Source: a virus. From it: a DNA stretch of 55,765 bases. The stretch's first letter is position 1, and the number at the start of each line of letters is the position of its first letter. The notes beneath the pieces were generated by a model, which made no database searches, was not told the origin of the DNA, and saw only the letters and a list, made by a program, of their open reading frames with translations. The position numbers and the translations under genes were made by a program. The stretch covers positions 1 through 55,765 of the IMG/VR virus record IMGVR_UViG_3300044825_002268. The stretch is one strand, 5' to 3'. Positions 16,557 through 24,199 of the stretch are shown piece by piece.

Positions 16557-16768
16557 GTATCGCCTCGATTTCCTTTTTTCCATTGATCCATCACATCGGA
16601 TTCCAAAATAGAGCCGGGATGTTTTTCATTCCAGCCTTGTAACCACTTATGCGTTTTGTCTCGATCTGCAAGACGCATTCGTATGACCCATCGGACAAGG
16701 TGCCGATGTCGGTCTTGATCTTCGCCCTGCCCTTCTTTCCAGTTTTTATATTTTTCATATACATCCAC
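16547..16768 (-). CDS. Small conserved-type phage protein, unknown
   Basis: Charged protein with RHLVRWVIRMRLADRDKTHK and WLQGWNEKHPGSILESDVMD, an aromatic/basic style common in small phage proteins near helicases. The start is uncertain: GTG at 16768 has AAAGG about 11 bases upstream, while TTG at 16792 would add eight residues and overlap the helicase gene. There is no in-frame ATG near the beginning. Confidence 0.6.
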   Translation of the reverse strand: MDVYEKYKNWKEGQGEDQDRHRHLVRWVIRMRLADRDKTHKWLQGWNEKHPGSILESDVMDQWKKGNRGDTWK

Positions 16769-16769
16769 A

Positions 16770-17720
16770 TCAAAAATCGCCTTTCTGATCAAACGTCATC
16801 GGCATCGAGTCTGGGTTTTCCAAAAACTGATGACTGTCTTTATGGAACCAAAGTGAGTACCAATCCTCGCTTTCCCCGTTTCGCTGCTTCTCACACATCA
16901 ACATCGCATCCGGTGTGGCGTTATCTACGCTGTTACCTGCCTGTGCGGAATGCTCCTTCTTTTTGTTTCTCCAGACAAGCAAAACGTTATCCACCTGATC
17001 TGCAATCGATCCAGTTCCCTTGATGTCGTTTTTATTTGGCGTCACTTCCTCGCTTGTAAGTTTTCTGATGTGATGAATAAGATGAATATGAATGTTGTGA
17101 TCTCTGGCCAATGCCGTCAGCTCATCAACAAAATACTTTTGAGCGTTGTAATCGTCTTCGCTTGGGACGCATTTCATAAGTGAGTCGATAAATACATGGG
17201 TGATACCAAGTTTTACCGCGCAATATCTCGCCATGGCGATCACTTGCTGTGCATTCGTAGTCCCCTGCTGGTCGTAAAACCACAAGTGATTTGCAGAAAA
17301 GTCTCTGAATCGATCCACCAGCTCTCCGATGTATCGACTCTTATCTGAGAACCGCGGCTTATCGATGTTCTCTCCCGAGAACTGTCTGATCATTCGGTAG
17401 ATCGACCGCTTGGGTTTCATCTCAAATGAGGCGATACAGACTTTCTGCCCTTGCTTTATGAGTCCCATGGCGATCTGCCCGGTGATTAGGGATTTCCCTC
17501 CCCCGTTGCCTCCGGCATACACCGTGACCTCCCCGGGCCGGAAATGGAACGACGCCTGAGTCTTAGTCCAAGGCATGGCGATCAGCGCCTCCTTGGGTGG
17601 ATTGACTACGTCTTGCTTGATGTCCTCTAACCAGACACCGGCCTCCCGAATCTTCTGCTGCGGCTCGGTAGCGTGTAGGTAGGCAGAGAAATCGATCTGG
17701 TCAGACTGCAGGATGTTCAA
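16770..17720 (-). CDS. DnaB-like replicative helicase / RecA-fold ATPase
   Basis: 316 residues. Walker A is GGNGGGKS (70-77). Walker B is HVFIDS (D179). The sensor-like HLIHHIRK (~213-220) and the DnaB C-terminal motif KGTGSIADQVDNVLLVWRNK (~234-253) follow. It corresponds to the helicase half of DnaB/T7 gp4 with only a short N terminus and no primase domain, so priming would rely on the host. It starts with TTG, supported by GAGGGAG seven bases upstream. It lies two genes after the YdaU-like initiator, which probably loads or recruits it. Confidence 0.88.
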   Translation of the reverse strand: MNILQSDQIDFSAYLHATEPQQKIREAGVWLEDIKQDVVNPPKEALIAMPWTKTQASFHFRPGEVTVYAGGNGGGKSLITGQIAMGLIKQGQKVCIASFEMKPKRSIYRMIRQFSGENIDKPRFSDKSRYIGELVDRFRDFSANHLWFYDQQGTTNAQQVIAMARYCAVKLGITHVFIDSLMKCVPSEDDYNAQKYFVDELTALARDHNIHIHLIHHIRKLTSEEVTPNKNDIKGTGSIADQVDNVLLVWRNKKKEHSAQAGNSVDNATPDAMLMCEKQRNGESEDWYSLWFHKDSHQFLENPDSMPMTFDQKGDF

Positions 17721-18048
17721 CTTTTACTCCCTCGTTGTAGATGAGATTTCCCTCGATTAGGGTGAAAACCGACTTGGCCCCGGCAAGACTGAAAGCTCGG
17801 TGGGCAGACAGAATCCGATCCCGGGTATCGTTGCCATCGATGTGAACCTGCAACCCAACCGCAAACCGAAGGTCCAAAAGATCAATCCGGTCGGCAGGCA
17901 AAATGTCCACCTCGGGGTGATTCCAAAACTCAGGAATTTCAGGCCATAGCGAGGCTAGGGATGAGGGGTTGATACCTACCCATACCCACACCGCTTTGGG
18001 AGCCTTACGGTTCATCCTCATGCGTCTGAGAGGCACATCTCCGGTCAT
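17701..18048 (-). CDS. Conserved phage hypothetical protein
   Basis: 115 residues between initiator and helicase, coupled to the former by an ATGA overlap. It contains PKAVWVWVGINPSSLASLWP and a beta/alpha pattern in RIDLLDLRFAVGLQVHIDGN, but no motif I can assign. The position suggests a replication accessory role. Confidence 0.65.
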   Translation of the reverse strand: MTGDVPLRRMRMNRKAPKAVWVWVGINPSSLASLWPEIPEFWNHPEVDILPADRIDLLDLRFAVGLQVHIDGNDTRDRILSAHRAFSLAGAKSVFTLIEGNLIYNEGVKVEHPAV

Positions 18049-18749
18049 ACAACCTTCCTCCCAGCAAAAACTCCCTCATTTGGACTGTCCCCATTAGGGT
18101 CTCCATCAAGCCACCGGGACTGGTTGATGTAGGTCATCGGAGCAGGCACAAACCCCTCCTTCCACTGCTGGGTCTGCTTCATCGCCCGGACATGGGTCAG
18201 GATCTGTTTGGCAACATCGTTTAACCCATGAGCCAGCCACTTGTCCCGACAACCGGTTTTGTTGATCTTTCGAGGTCCGGTAGGCCAAATCGACCAAAAC
18301 TCATCAAAAGGGGATATAGGGGTTTCTTTTATTGGTTCTTGGTTATTGGTTATGCCCCCCATCGGCTCGCCGCCGGTTGACGGCTGGTTAACCGCCGGTT
18401 CAGAGCCTTTACTGGCGCGGCTCTTAGAGTCTTTCTTTTTCCTGACAGACACGCTTTTTTTGGCGTTTTCGACGTTTTGTTTAACGAATCTTTGGTACTT
18501 TTTTATTTCATTTTCGCAACGCTCGTTAAACCATCCGTCAACCGTCCGTTCAAAGAACTCGTTTAGCACCGGCTCGATGACTTCCAAATCAAGCCTTACC
18601 CGCTTGGCAAGCGCACCCATATCCAAAGTCAGGGGCTTTTCAGTGATGTAGTAAAGGTCTAAAAGCCGCCTGTAGGCCAAGTCCTCGGCATCCGCTAGGT
18701 GCATGGTCCGGGTCAGGTAGTCTCCGATGTGGAATTTGTAGTAGTTCAC
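18045..18749 (-). CDS. Replication initiator-like protein (YdaU/DUF1376 family)
   Basis: 234 residues from GTG 18749, chosen because GGGGAGG is just upstream and the GTG overlaps the HTH gene stop; a reading 42 residues longer is shadow sequence. The N-terminal ~90 residues are DUF1376 (YYKFHIGDYLTRTMHLADAE, AYRRLLDLYYITEKPLTLD). A basic linker follows (RKKKDSKSRASK). The C-terminal FWSIWPTGPRKINK and PAPMTYINQSRWLDGD segments match the DnaT-like end of phage replication proteins. It probably recruits host replication factors and the phage helicase. The linker contains the GGTT/AACC repeat. Confidence 0.85.
   Translation of the reverse strand: MNYYKFHIGDYLTRTMHLADAEDLAYRRLLDLYYITEKPLTLDMGALAKRVRLDLEVIEPVLNEFFERTVDGWFNERCENEIKKYQRFVKQNVENAKKSVSVRKKKDSKSRASKGSEPAVNQPSTGGEPMGGITNNQEPIKETPISPFDEFWSIWPTGPRKINKTGCRDKWLAHGLNDVAKQILTHVRAMKQTQQWKEGFVPAPMTYINQSRWLDGDPNGDSPNEGVFAGRKVV
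18368..18406. repeat. GGTT/AACC-rich repeat, copy inside the initiator gene
   Basis: Contains CGGTTGACGGCTGGTTAACC followed by GCCGGTTCA. It shares the GGTTAACCGYCGGTT core with the intergenic copy at 11736-11786. In the minus frame it encodes the AVNQPSTGG linker between the two domains, close to the TerS linker coded by the copy at 10738-10806. Confidence 0.5.
18531..18560. repeat. GGTT/AACC-type repeat, second copy inside the initiator gene
   Basis: CCGTCAACCGTCCGTTCA is a diverged relative of the repeat core seen at 10738-10806 and 11736-11786. It is the weakest copy and may be coincidence. Confidence 0.35.
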
Positions 18750-18955
18750 TTGACCTCCCCGAATAGGTCTGGGCGAAGGTCTACCCGCTTTACACACCCC
18801 TCCGTAATCCGCTCGATCTCTAAGGCCAGCTCTGGACTGGGAACCTTGAACCCGTTTGTGATCTGCCCAAGCCATGTCCTGCTGATCCCCAAAGCCTTAG
18901 CCAGCTTGGCTTTAGAGCCATAGGGTTTAGTTGAAAAATACTCTTTTAAAGTCAT
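18746..18955 (-). CDS. Cro/YdaS-like HTH transcription regulator
   Basis: 69 residues from ATG 18955, with AAAGGG five bases upstream (a reading from 19003 would run through an operator-like site and lacks a ribosome site). Residues ~12-40 (GSKAKLAKALGISRTWLGQI) form a classic helix-turn-helix of the Cro/YdaS kind, with a short C-terminal tail. It is the first gene of the minus operon and coupled to the initiator gene. Two operator-like sites flank the divergent promoter just upstream, so it is likely an autoregulator that also controls the plus operon. Confidence 0.85.
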   Translation of the reverse strand: MTLKEYFSTKPYGSKAKLAKALGISRTWLGQITNGFKVPSPELALEIERITEGCVKRVDLRPDLFGEVK

Positions 18956-18968
18956 CTCATCCCTTTCA

Positions 18969-18988
18969 GAAGATAACTGGATGTTACA
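18969..18988 (-). promoter_or_regulatory. Operator-like site B
   Basis: On the minus strand TGTAACATCCAGTTATCTTC. It forms with site A a perfect inverted TAACTGG/CCAGTTA pair (18974-18980 and 19023-19029). It lies just upstream of the Cro-like gene start, positioned to repress it. Confidence 0.55.
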
Positions 18989-19014
18989 CTCTTTTTCAGC
19001 CATTGCAAGAGGCT

Positions 19015-19034
19015 TGTATTTCCCAGTTAGATAC
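19015..19034 (+). promoter_or_regulatory. Operator-like site A
   Basis: TGTATTTCCCAGTTAGATAC on the plus strand, matching site C at 13002-13021 in 16 of 20 bases. It overlaps the expected -10 region of the plus operon promoter, about 40 bases before the first start codon. Confidence 0.55.
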
Positions 19035-19071
19035 TTTATGCTTTAGGCTCCTTAAACACCGAAAGCGAACT

Positions 19072-19233
19072 ATGGAAGACGACAGAGCGATGTGGGAACA
19101 AGCGAATTTAGAGCTAATGCAAGAGACCGAGGATGCCCTGCATAGGGCAGAGGCAGGTCAGGCCAGTCAGGACGACTGGAAGCTGATTTGGGCCGCCTGC
19201 GGTCTTTCTAAACAAAAGGAAAGCGAAAAATGA
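19072..19233 (+). CDS. Small acidic helical protein, first gene of the plus operon
   Basis: 53 residues (MEDDRAMWEQANLELMQETE onward), helical, acidic and then more basic at the end. The ATG at 19072 is the first start after the divergent promoter; a longer reading from 18931 would cross the promoter and is rejected. The stop overlaps the SSB-like start. The leading position suggests an early function, but none is recognised. Confidence 0.65.
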   Translation: MEDDRAMWEQANLELMQETEDALHRAEAGQASQDDWKLIWAACGLSKQKESEK

Positions 19234-19877
19234 GTCTAACAGTCAAAGCCGGTAATGAAAGCAGTTTCGCCCCCGTACCCCCGGGAATGCACTTGGCCCG
19301 TTGCTATCGAATTATCGATCTTGGAACTCAGAAGTCTGAGTACATGGGTCAAACCAGATACCTACCTAAGGTCATGATTCAGTTTGAGGTTCACGGTGAG
19401 GATGATCAAGGTAACCCCTTGGTGACCCCTAAGGGTGAGCCGATGGCGATCAGCAAGAACTACACGGCATCGCTATCTGAAAAAGCCACGCTTCGTGTGG
19501 ATCTTAAAAACTGGCGTGGCCGGGACTTTACTCCTGAGGAACTTAAGGGGTTTGAGCTTAAAAACATCCTTGATAAGTGGGCCATGATCACCGTGACCCG
19601 ATCACCCGGTAAAGATGGCAAGGAATACACCAACATCGGGGCGGTCATGCCGGTTCCGGCCAACATCAAAAAAGCTGGGCTACCGGCTGGATTCAACGAG
19701 CCTGTAATTTTTTCCATTGAAACCCCAGACATGGAGTTATTTCAGACTTTCAGTGACGGCATTAAAAACAAAATCATGGCCTCACCAGAGTGGCAAGAGC
19801 GTTCCGGTGGAGTTACAGAAGGCATTCCGTCAGCAATGAACAACATTGCAAAGCTCGATGACGACATTCCTTTTTGA
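19230..19877 (+). CDS. SSB-like single-stranded DNA-binding protein with DDDIPF tail
   Basis: 215 residues. The body is beta-rich with OB-fold-like spacing (PKVMIQFEVHGEDDQGNPLV, DKWAMITVTRSPGKDGKEYT). The last residues are LDDDIPF, identical to the conserved C-terminal tip of bacterial SSB that recruits exonuclease I, PriA, RecQ and other partners. It probably coats phage ssDNA and hijacks the host SSB interaction network. The overall sequence is of a phage SSB type and not host SSB. Coupled to the next gene by TGATG. Confidence 0.8.
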   Translation: MSLTVKAGNESSFAPVPPGMHLARCYRIIDLGTQKSEYMGQTRYLPKVMIQFEVHGEDDQGNPLVTPKGEPMAISKNYTASLSEKATLRVDLKNWRGRDFTPEELKGFELKNILDKWAMITVTRSPGKDGKEYTNIGAVMPVPANIKKAGLPAGFNEPVIFSIETPDMELFQTFSDGIKNKIMASPEWQERSGGVTEGIPSAMNNIAKLDDDIPF

Positions 19878-20368
19878 TGGACATAAAGACTGAACGTGGG
19901 CAGCAAACCCTTCGGGATGAACAAGACGCTGCGCTTATTTGGGAAAGAAACTTCCCGGCGTATCAATATGTTCAAACCCCGAAGGACCAGCCCGCTTTGG
20001 TCGATGCCATGCTGGTCAAGGATAAGGTCATTATGTATTGCGTAGAAACTAAGTGTCGATACGACATGACCTTAAACGATCTGTTTACCCATCGAAACGG
20101 TGAATGGCTCGTGACCTACGAAAAGATTTTAAAGGCCAAACAGATTGCTTTAGGGCTTGGTGTTCCTCTGATTGGCTTTCTTTATTTGGTGTCAGATAAG
20201 ATTTTGCTGACCCAAAAACTTACCGACGCCTTAGGTAACTTTGTTTGCAAGATGCGCACCGAAGACACCGAAACTCAGAGAACGGTAAACGGCGGGGTAA
20301 TTACAAGAAAAAACGCTTTTATCGATATGGATGAGGCAAAAATTCTAATGAATAAGACGAAGGATTAA
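19877..20368 (+). CDS. PD-(D/E)XK-type nuclease, possible resolvase or recombination nuclease
   Basis: 163 residues from the ATG overlapping the SSB stop. D43 (VDAML) and E57-T-K59 (CVETKCRYD) match the PD-(D/E)XK core, followed by a helix with K/Q residues (YEKILKAKQIALGLGVPLIG). Small proteins of this fold in phages act as resolvases, nickases or exonucleases. It lies between SSB-like and exonuclease genes, which supports recombination or repair. Confidence 0.65.
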   Translation: MDIKTERGQQTLRDEQDAALIWERNFPAYQYVQTPKDQPALVDAMLVKDKVIMYCVETKCRYDMTLNDLFTHRNGEWLVTYEKILKAKQIALGLGVPLIGFLYLVSDKILLTQKLTDALGNFVCKMRTEDTETQRTVNGGVITRKNAFIDMDEAKILMNKTKD

Positions 20369-20372
20369 GCGC

Positions 20373-21014
20373 ATGACATTTGTTTGCCCTTTGCCACCAA
20401 TTAAGGTTTTGGTTCGCCCTGAGTATCTTTATGACTTTCAGTGTGAACCCGACGCTCCCTTAATCAAAGGCATCTGGGTCAGTGTTAAGGCTATTCGTGG
20501 CGAGGCGTTCAGGTTTGAGACTTACCTGCCAGAATACGGCGCTTTGTACGACAAGCTACCCATTCACGCCTTCAATCATCTTGACTTTAAAGAAGAGGGC
20601 GAAGACTTGCCGCTCGATGTTCTTCAGATTTGGGATGCTTTGAGTTATTACGTCACCGTGGTTGATAAGCCTTTCCTCAAGGGACTACGAGCTGAGTTTT
20701 TTGGCAAGGATCGCAAGACTCATAAGGGGGAATATATGTTCACCTTGGACACTTGTAACCCAGACCCACGGATTCCAGACTTCACCTTATCGGAAACCGC
20801 TGATGAGCATAAGAGCTACAACCTCTTGAAGCTCGACAATGGCCAGTTTGCTTTGCAGCCCAATAACCGCTGCCGCTTCTTTGAACCAGCTTTCAATCCG
20901 GAACAACTGAAGCATCCCGACTTCAAGGTGGCAACCAAAAAGTATCGGGTAGAGCAGGCTGCCAAGTGGCGACTGGGGGATACCACCACATTTACTTACG
21001 AGACAGGAGACTGA
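20373..21014 (+). CDS. Conserved phage hypothetical protein of the recombination operon
   Basis: 213 residues, acidic, beta/alpha mixed, with no membrane segment. Features include FRFETYLPEYGALYDKLPIH and NNRCRFFEPAFNPEQLKHPD. No catalytic motif is recognisable. It lies between the two PD-(D/E)XK nuclease genes and ends two bases before the next start, so it is probably a recombination or replication accessory protein. Confidence 0.65.
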   Translation: MTFVCPLPPIKVLVRPEYLYDFQCEPDAPLIKGIWVSVKAIRGEAFRFETYLPEYGALYDKLPIHAFNHLDFKEEGEDLPLDVLQIWDALSYYVTVVDKPFLKGLRAEFFGKDRKTHKGEYMFTLDTCNPDPRIPDFTLSETADEHKSYNLLKLDNGQFALQPNNRCRFFEPAFNPEQLKHPDFKVATKKYRVEQAAKWRLGDTTTFTYETGD

Positions 21015-21015
21015 A

Positions 21016-21795
21016 GTGGCGGAGCTTATTGTTTCATCATTTAAATCAGAGGCTGGGCACTGGTACACCCGGGACGGAGAGCCAGCTTACACAACGGTCG
21101 GCAGCAACAAAAAAGAGCGACCTACAACCCTGCGGGATGCTAGAAAACTAAGCCTTGTCCCATCGGTCACTACAATCCTAAATGTAATGGCCAAGCCGGG
21201 ACTTGAGAACTGGAAGCTCCAGCAAGTATTGCTTGCCGCCCTAACCCTTCCCCGCTGGGATCAAGAGGCCGAAGGTGCTTACATCGACCGGATCATTGCC
21301 GACTCAAAAGAGCAGGGCAAAGCCGCAGCCGAGGTTGGCACTGACATCCATGCAGCCATTCAAACGCATTACGAGGGTAAAACCCCAGCCGCTTACCAAA
21401 ACTATGTCGACGGATGTACTAAGGCTATATTGGCACACTTCAATGACTGGGAGTGGATTGCGGAGAGAGCCTTTGCCCATGAGCTGGGATTCGGCGGAAA
21501 GTGTGACCTCCATGTACCTGCGTCTGATAAACACGCCGGTTTGGTGGTGGACATTAAGACCAAAGAGTTTACTGACCCGGACAAAGTCGAAGGCTTTGAT
21601 GACCACCTTATGCAGTTGGCCGCCTACCGGGTGGGTCTTGGCTGTCCAACGGCTCGATGCGCTAACGTCTTCGTATCACGGAATGTTCCGGGTCTAACCA
21701 AGATCATTGAATGGTCAGAAGAGGATTTAGAGCGAGGCTGGAAGATGTTCATCCGCCTTTTAGAATTTTGGCAACTGAAGAATAACCACAAATGA
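21016..21795 (+). CDS. RecB/Cas4-like PD-(D/E)XK exonuclease
   Basis: 259 residues from GTG 21016, with AGGAG upstream in the end of the preceding gene. Motifs in order: GTDIHAAI (H112), GGKCDLHV (D164), VVDIKT (D179, K181) and QLAAY (Q200, Y204), the full signature of the RecB/lambda-exonuclease-like branch. It probably resects DNA ends to feed the SSB-like protein. No annealase of the Beta/Erf/RecT type is recognisable nearby. Confidence 0.85.
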   Translation: MAELIVSSFKSEAGHWYTRDGEPAYTTVGSNKKERPTTLRDARKLSLVPSVTTILNVMAKPGLENWKLQQVLLAALTLPRWDQEAEGAYIDRIIADSKEQGKAAAEVGTDIHAAIQTHYEGKTPAAYQNYVDGCTKAILAHFNDWEWIAERAFAHELGFGGKCDLHVPASDKHAGLVVDIKTKEFTDPDKVEGFDDHLMQLAAYRVGLGCPTARCANVFVSRNVPGLTKIIEWSEEDLERGWKMFIRLLEFWQLKNNHK

Positions 21796-22004
21796 AAACA
21801 ATAACCGCATTTCAAACGTCTGATGGCAAAGTATTTACATCTGATGTCGATGCCAAAAGACATGAGAAGTTTCTTGAGCATAGGGACGTTGTAGAAGAGT
21901 TTTTAAAAAGCGACCTAAACAAATATCAGTCCGCTGTTCAGAAAAACATTGCGAGAAACACTATTACCTATTGGGAAATATGGAAGACCCAAAATTCTAA
22001 ATAA
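21792..22004 (+). CDS. Small phage protein, unknown
   Basis: 70 residues (MKTITAFQTSDGKVFTSDVD onward). A short beta-hairpin followed by an Ala/His/charged helix (AKRHEKFLEHRDVVEEFLKS) resembles small phage proteins built around a DGKxF start. It is coupled to the exonuclease by an ATGA overlap. Confidence 0.65.
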   Translation: MKTITAFQTSDGKVFTSDVDAKRHEKFLEHRDVVEEFLKSDLNKYQSAVQKNIARNTITYWEIWKTQNSK

Positions 22005-22016
22005 ATTGAGGAAACC

Positions 22017-22196
22017 ATGACTACATATTCAATTGATTTGGTAAAAATTCCTAAAGACGTTTATGGAATATCAGAGGCAATCATTGATGATGAAACCGGA
22101 GAGACTGTATTCGTTGTTGGGGAAAACAGGGCGCTCGCAGAGCGATTGGTTGAATTTATGAACAGAATGGAACGATTAGAAAATGCTGACAAATGA
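22017..22196 (+). CDS. 59-residue protein, unknown
   Basis: ATG at 22017 with TTGAGGAAACC just before it. It reads MTTYSIDLVKIPKDVYGISE and ends RMERLENADK, with a beta-rich N terminus and a C-terminal helix. No family recognised. Confidence 0.6.
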   Translation: MTTYSIDLVKIPKDVYGISEAIIDDETGETVFVVGENRALAERLVEFMNRMERLENADK

Positions 22197-22335
22197 AGAC
22201 ATCAAGCAGGTTTTCTTTTACTGCGAAAACAAAGACCCGAATGGTTTTTACGCCAACGATGTAGACATCATTGAGTTCGCTAGGAAACTTGAGGCGTTAA
22301 TTCTTGCCGATGTGGCAAAAAAAGCCCCCGAGTAG
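22183..22335 (+). CDS. 50-residue protein, last gene of the plus operon
   Basis: ATG at 22183 overlaps the preceding gene by 14 bases; it reads MLTNEDIKQVFFYCENKDPN and stops at TAG 22333-22335. Its last codons lie within the minus-strand terminator hairpin at 22317-22340. No function recognised. Confidence 0.55.
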   Translation: MLTNEDIKQVFFYCENKDPNGFYANDVDIIEFARKLEALILADVAKKAPE

Positions 22336-22340
22336 GGGGC
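22317..22340 (-). terminator. Rho-independent terminator of the late/virion transcript
   Basis: On the minus strand GCCCCC TACTC GGGGGC is followed by seven T (22317-22323). It stands just downstream of the last virion gene (ends 22394) and prevents late transcription running into the plus operon in antisense. It overlaps the end of the 50-residue plus-strand gene. Confidence 0.85.
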
Positions 22341-22393
22341 AAAAGAGGGTGTGGCAGGAGTGTTAAGGCCACGAATCCCCCTGAGGAGACAAT

Positions 22394-24199
22394 TTAATCA
22401 GTTGGTAGACCCATCGCTTCCTTGCGACGACGCATATCTTCAGCGAAGGTTGTTAGAGCGCCAACTGGAGCACCAGCAGCGGTTCCTAAAGCTCCGCCGG
22501 GAAGTCTAGAAATAATATTGGCTGCAGTCACACCGGGACCGCTATAAGCCCCTCGAAGCGCTGTTATAAGAGCCGGCACAGCCAATGACATCTCTGGCGA
22601 TATAAAGGCTTGTGCGGCTGGAATTTGAGATCCAACGGCTGGTACCGCACCGACCGTAGTTCCTAGGGCCCGAGTTCCGGGTCCACCCTCTGGCTGAACA
22701 ACACGCTTACCCATTACGTTTACAGCCGCATCCGCAAAATCACGGATTGGAACATCAACCCCCGTCATGTTTTTAGATGCCCGACGAAGCATTCCCGGGG
22801 TAATTACCCCATTTATCGCCTCTGCATATTTCGTTGCTCGGTCATAGGGCAAACTATTTTTAAATGCAGTATGAATTTGATTTAATTCGGTAGCTACATC
22901 TGGATTAGCGTCCCTTAGTTGCTGACGCATAAATTCTTGAAACTTAAAGATTCCAGATCCTGTGGTTCGGTCAACGGCGTCTTTTGAGGAAATATAATCC
23001 ATGGCTTTGCTGCCAAGTGAGCTTTCCATTTCTCTAAAATTCTTACCAGCGATGTTATTTCCAGTTACAGCGTTTCCTAGTGTTTGATTGATTTCGTTGC
23101 GAAACATCTTTGCAGCTTTTTTTGACATTCCAGAGGCCAACTGATCAATCTGTTGTTGAATCACAGCTTTTTCTGTTGGAGTAAATGGCAACGAAATTTG
23201 ATCGGCAATTGATTTGTATCGATCTGTAATTGTGTCTTTTACAAACTTATTTAATTCATAGCCGGGTTTGAGATTTGCAGGAATATCTACTTTCAGCGGA
23301 TCAAGAACGGTCTTGGCAGCACCGTAATTAAATGAGTCTAATGCCCTACGCTCTGCTTTGACCACAGGACCAGAAACAAACGGCAAAAATCTTTGACCAA
23401 GACTTTCGGCACTTTTCATAAATTGACTTAACATTCCCGGCGTTAAGTCTGTAACGCCAGCTTGTCTTAGGCGTTGTAATTCAGAAGTAGCTGGAGCGCC
23501 CAAGAAGGTGCCTAATGTGCCCCCTGTTAAAGCACCCAAACCAGTTTGCAAACCTTTCTCTTTTGCAAACTCTTCCCCATAAACACCGGGGGTTACCGGT
23601 TGCAATCCTGCCGCGCCAGCACCACCAATTGTTCCAGTAACCGCACTTGCAGTTCTTGGCAAATTCGGAAGGGCGCGACTAGTGACATCATAGATTTTCT
23701 TGCCCACACCTGCTGGACCAACTAATCCACCGATAAATTCTGCTGGGCGCGTAGTTGCATACGATAATGGACCAGCAACTTTATTGATGTTTTCCTGCAT
23801 TACATCTACTTCTTGAATCAATCGGTCTACAGCCGATAGATCACGCTTTGGTTTATCTGCAAACAAAATATCTTGAAGAGTTTGTGATGGTTTTTCTTCA
23901 AAAATTTTTGAAATTAGTTGAGCGCCACCAAGGATTGGTCTGGCAGCACTTGTTACTAACTGCAGAGGCATCAATGCCGCACCCGTTACTGCTTGTTGGG
24001 CTATTTTTGCGGGTCCAGTCAAAGGCTCAGTTGTGCGCTCTAAAAGCGTTGGATCTCCAAAAATTGGATCTATAACCGAACCTCGGACATCCGCTACCGA
24101 TGGTTTACCCACCGTAGCACCGCGTGGAAGTTCTGGCATACCAGACGGCCTTAATGAGGCCCCCGGCGGAAGTGGTGGCAAATTTTCTAAATCATTCAT
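22394..24199 (-). CDS. Internal virion / ejection-type protein
   Basis: 601 residues, Ala/Gly/Pro/Leu-rich. The N terminus is proline-rich (LENLPPLPPGASLRPSGMPE), followed by several weakly hydrophobic helical stretches (TGAALMPLQLVTSAARPILG, VGAVPAVGSQIPAAQAFISP) and a basic end. No enzyme motif. Last of three large consecutive genes after the nozzle-like gene, a position typical of podovirus ejection proteins that form a channel through the envelope. Function is inferred from context. Confidence 0.6.
   Translation of the reverse strand: MNDLENLPPLPPGASLRPSGMPELPRGATVGKPSVADVRGSVIDPIFGDPTLLERTTEPLTGPAKIAQQAVTGAALMPLQLVTSAARPILGGAQLISKIFEEKPSQTLQDILFADKPKRDLSAVDRLIQEVDVMQENINKVAGPLSYATTRPAEFIGGLVGPAGVGKKIYDVTSRALPNLPRTASAVTGTIGGAGAAGLQPVTPGVYGEEFAKEKGLQTGLGALTGGTLGTFLGAPATSELQRLRQAGVTDLTPGMLSQFMKSAESLGQRFLPFVSGPVVKAERRALDSFNYGAAKTVLDPLKVDIPANLKPGYELNKFVKDTITDRYKSIADQISLPFTPTEKAVIQQQIDQLASGMSKKAAKMFRNEINQTLGNAVTGNNIAGKNFREMESSLGSKAMDYISSKDAVDRTTGSGIFKFQEFMRQQLRDANPDVATELNQIHTAFKNSLPYDRATKYAEAINGVITPGMLRRASKNMTGVDVPIRDFADAAVNVMGKRVVQPEGGPGTRALGTTVGAVPAVGSQIPAAQAFISPEMSLAVPALITALRGAYSGPGVTAANIISRLPGGALGTAAGAPVGALTTFAEDMRRRKEAMGLPTD

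Larger units (their letters stand above)
18956..19071. promoter_or_regulatory. Divergent promoter/operator region
   Basis: This gap separates the minus operon (start 18955) from the plus operon (start 19072). TTGCAA at 19003-19008 is its own reverse complement and could be a -35 for both directions: plus, 17 bases to GTTAGA; minus, 16 bases to TAACAT. Both are imperfect matches. It lies midway between two inverted operator-like sites (18969-18988 minus, 19015-19034 plus). Promoter positions are inference. Confidence 0.6.

Noticed and set aside
18750-18875. Longer initiator start
   Set aside because: The extra part lies inside the HTH gene; the GTG at 18749 has a strong ribosome site and the family's conserved start.
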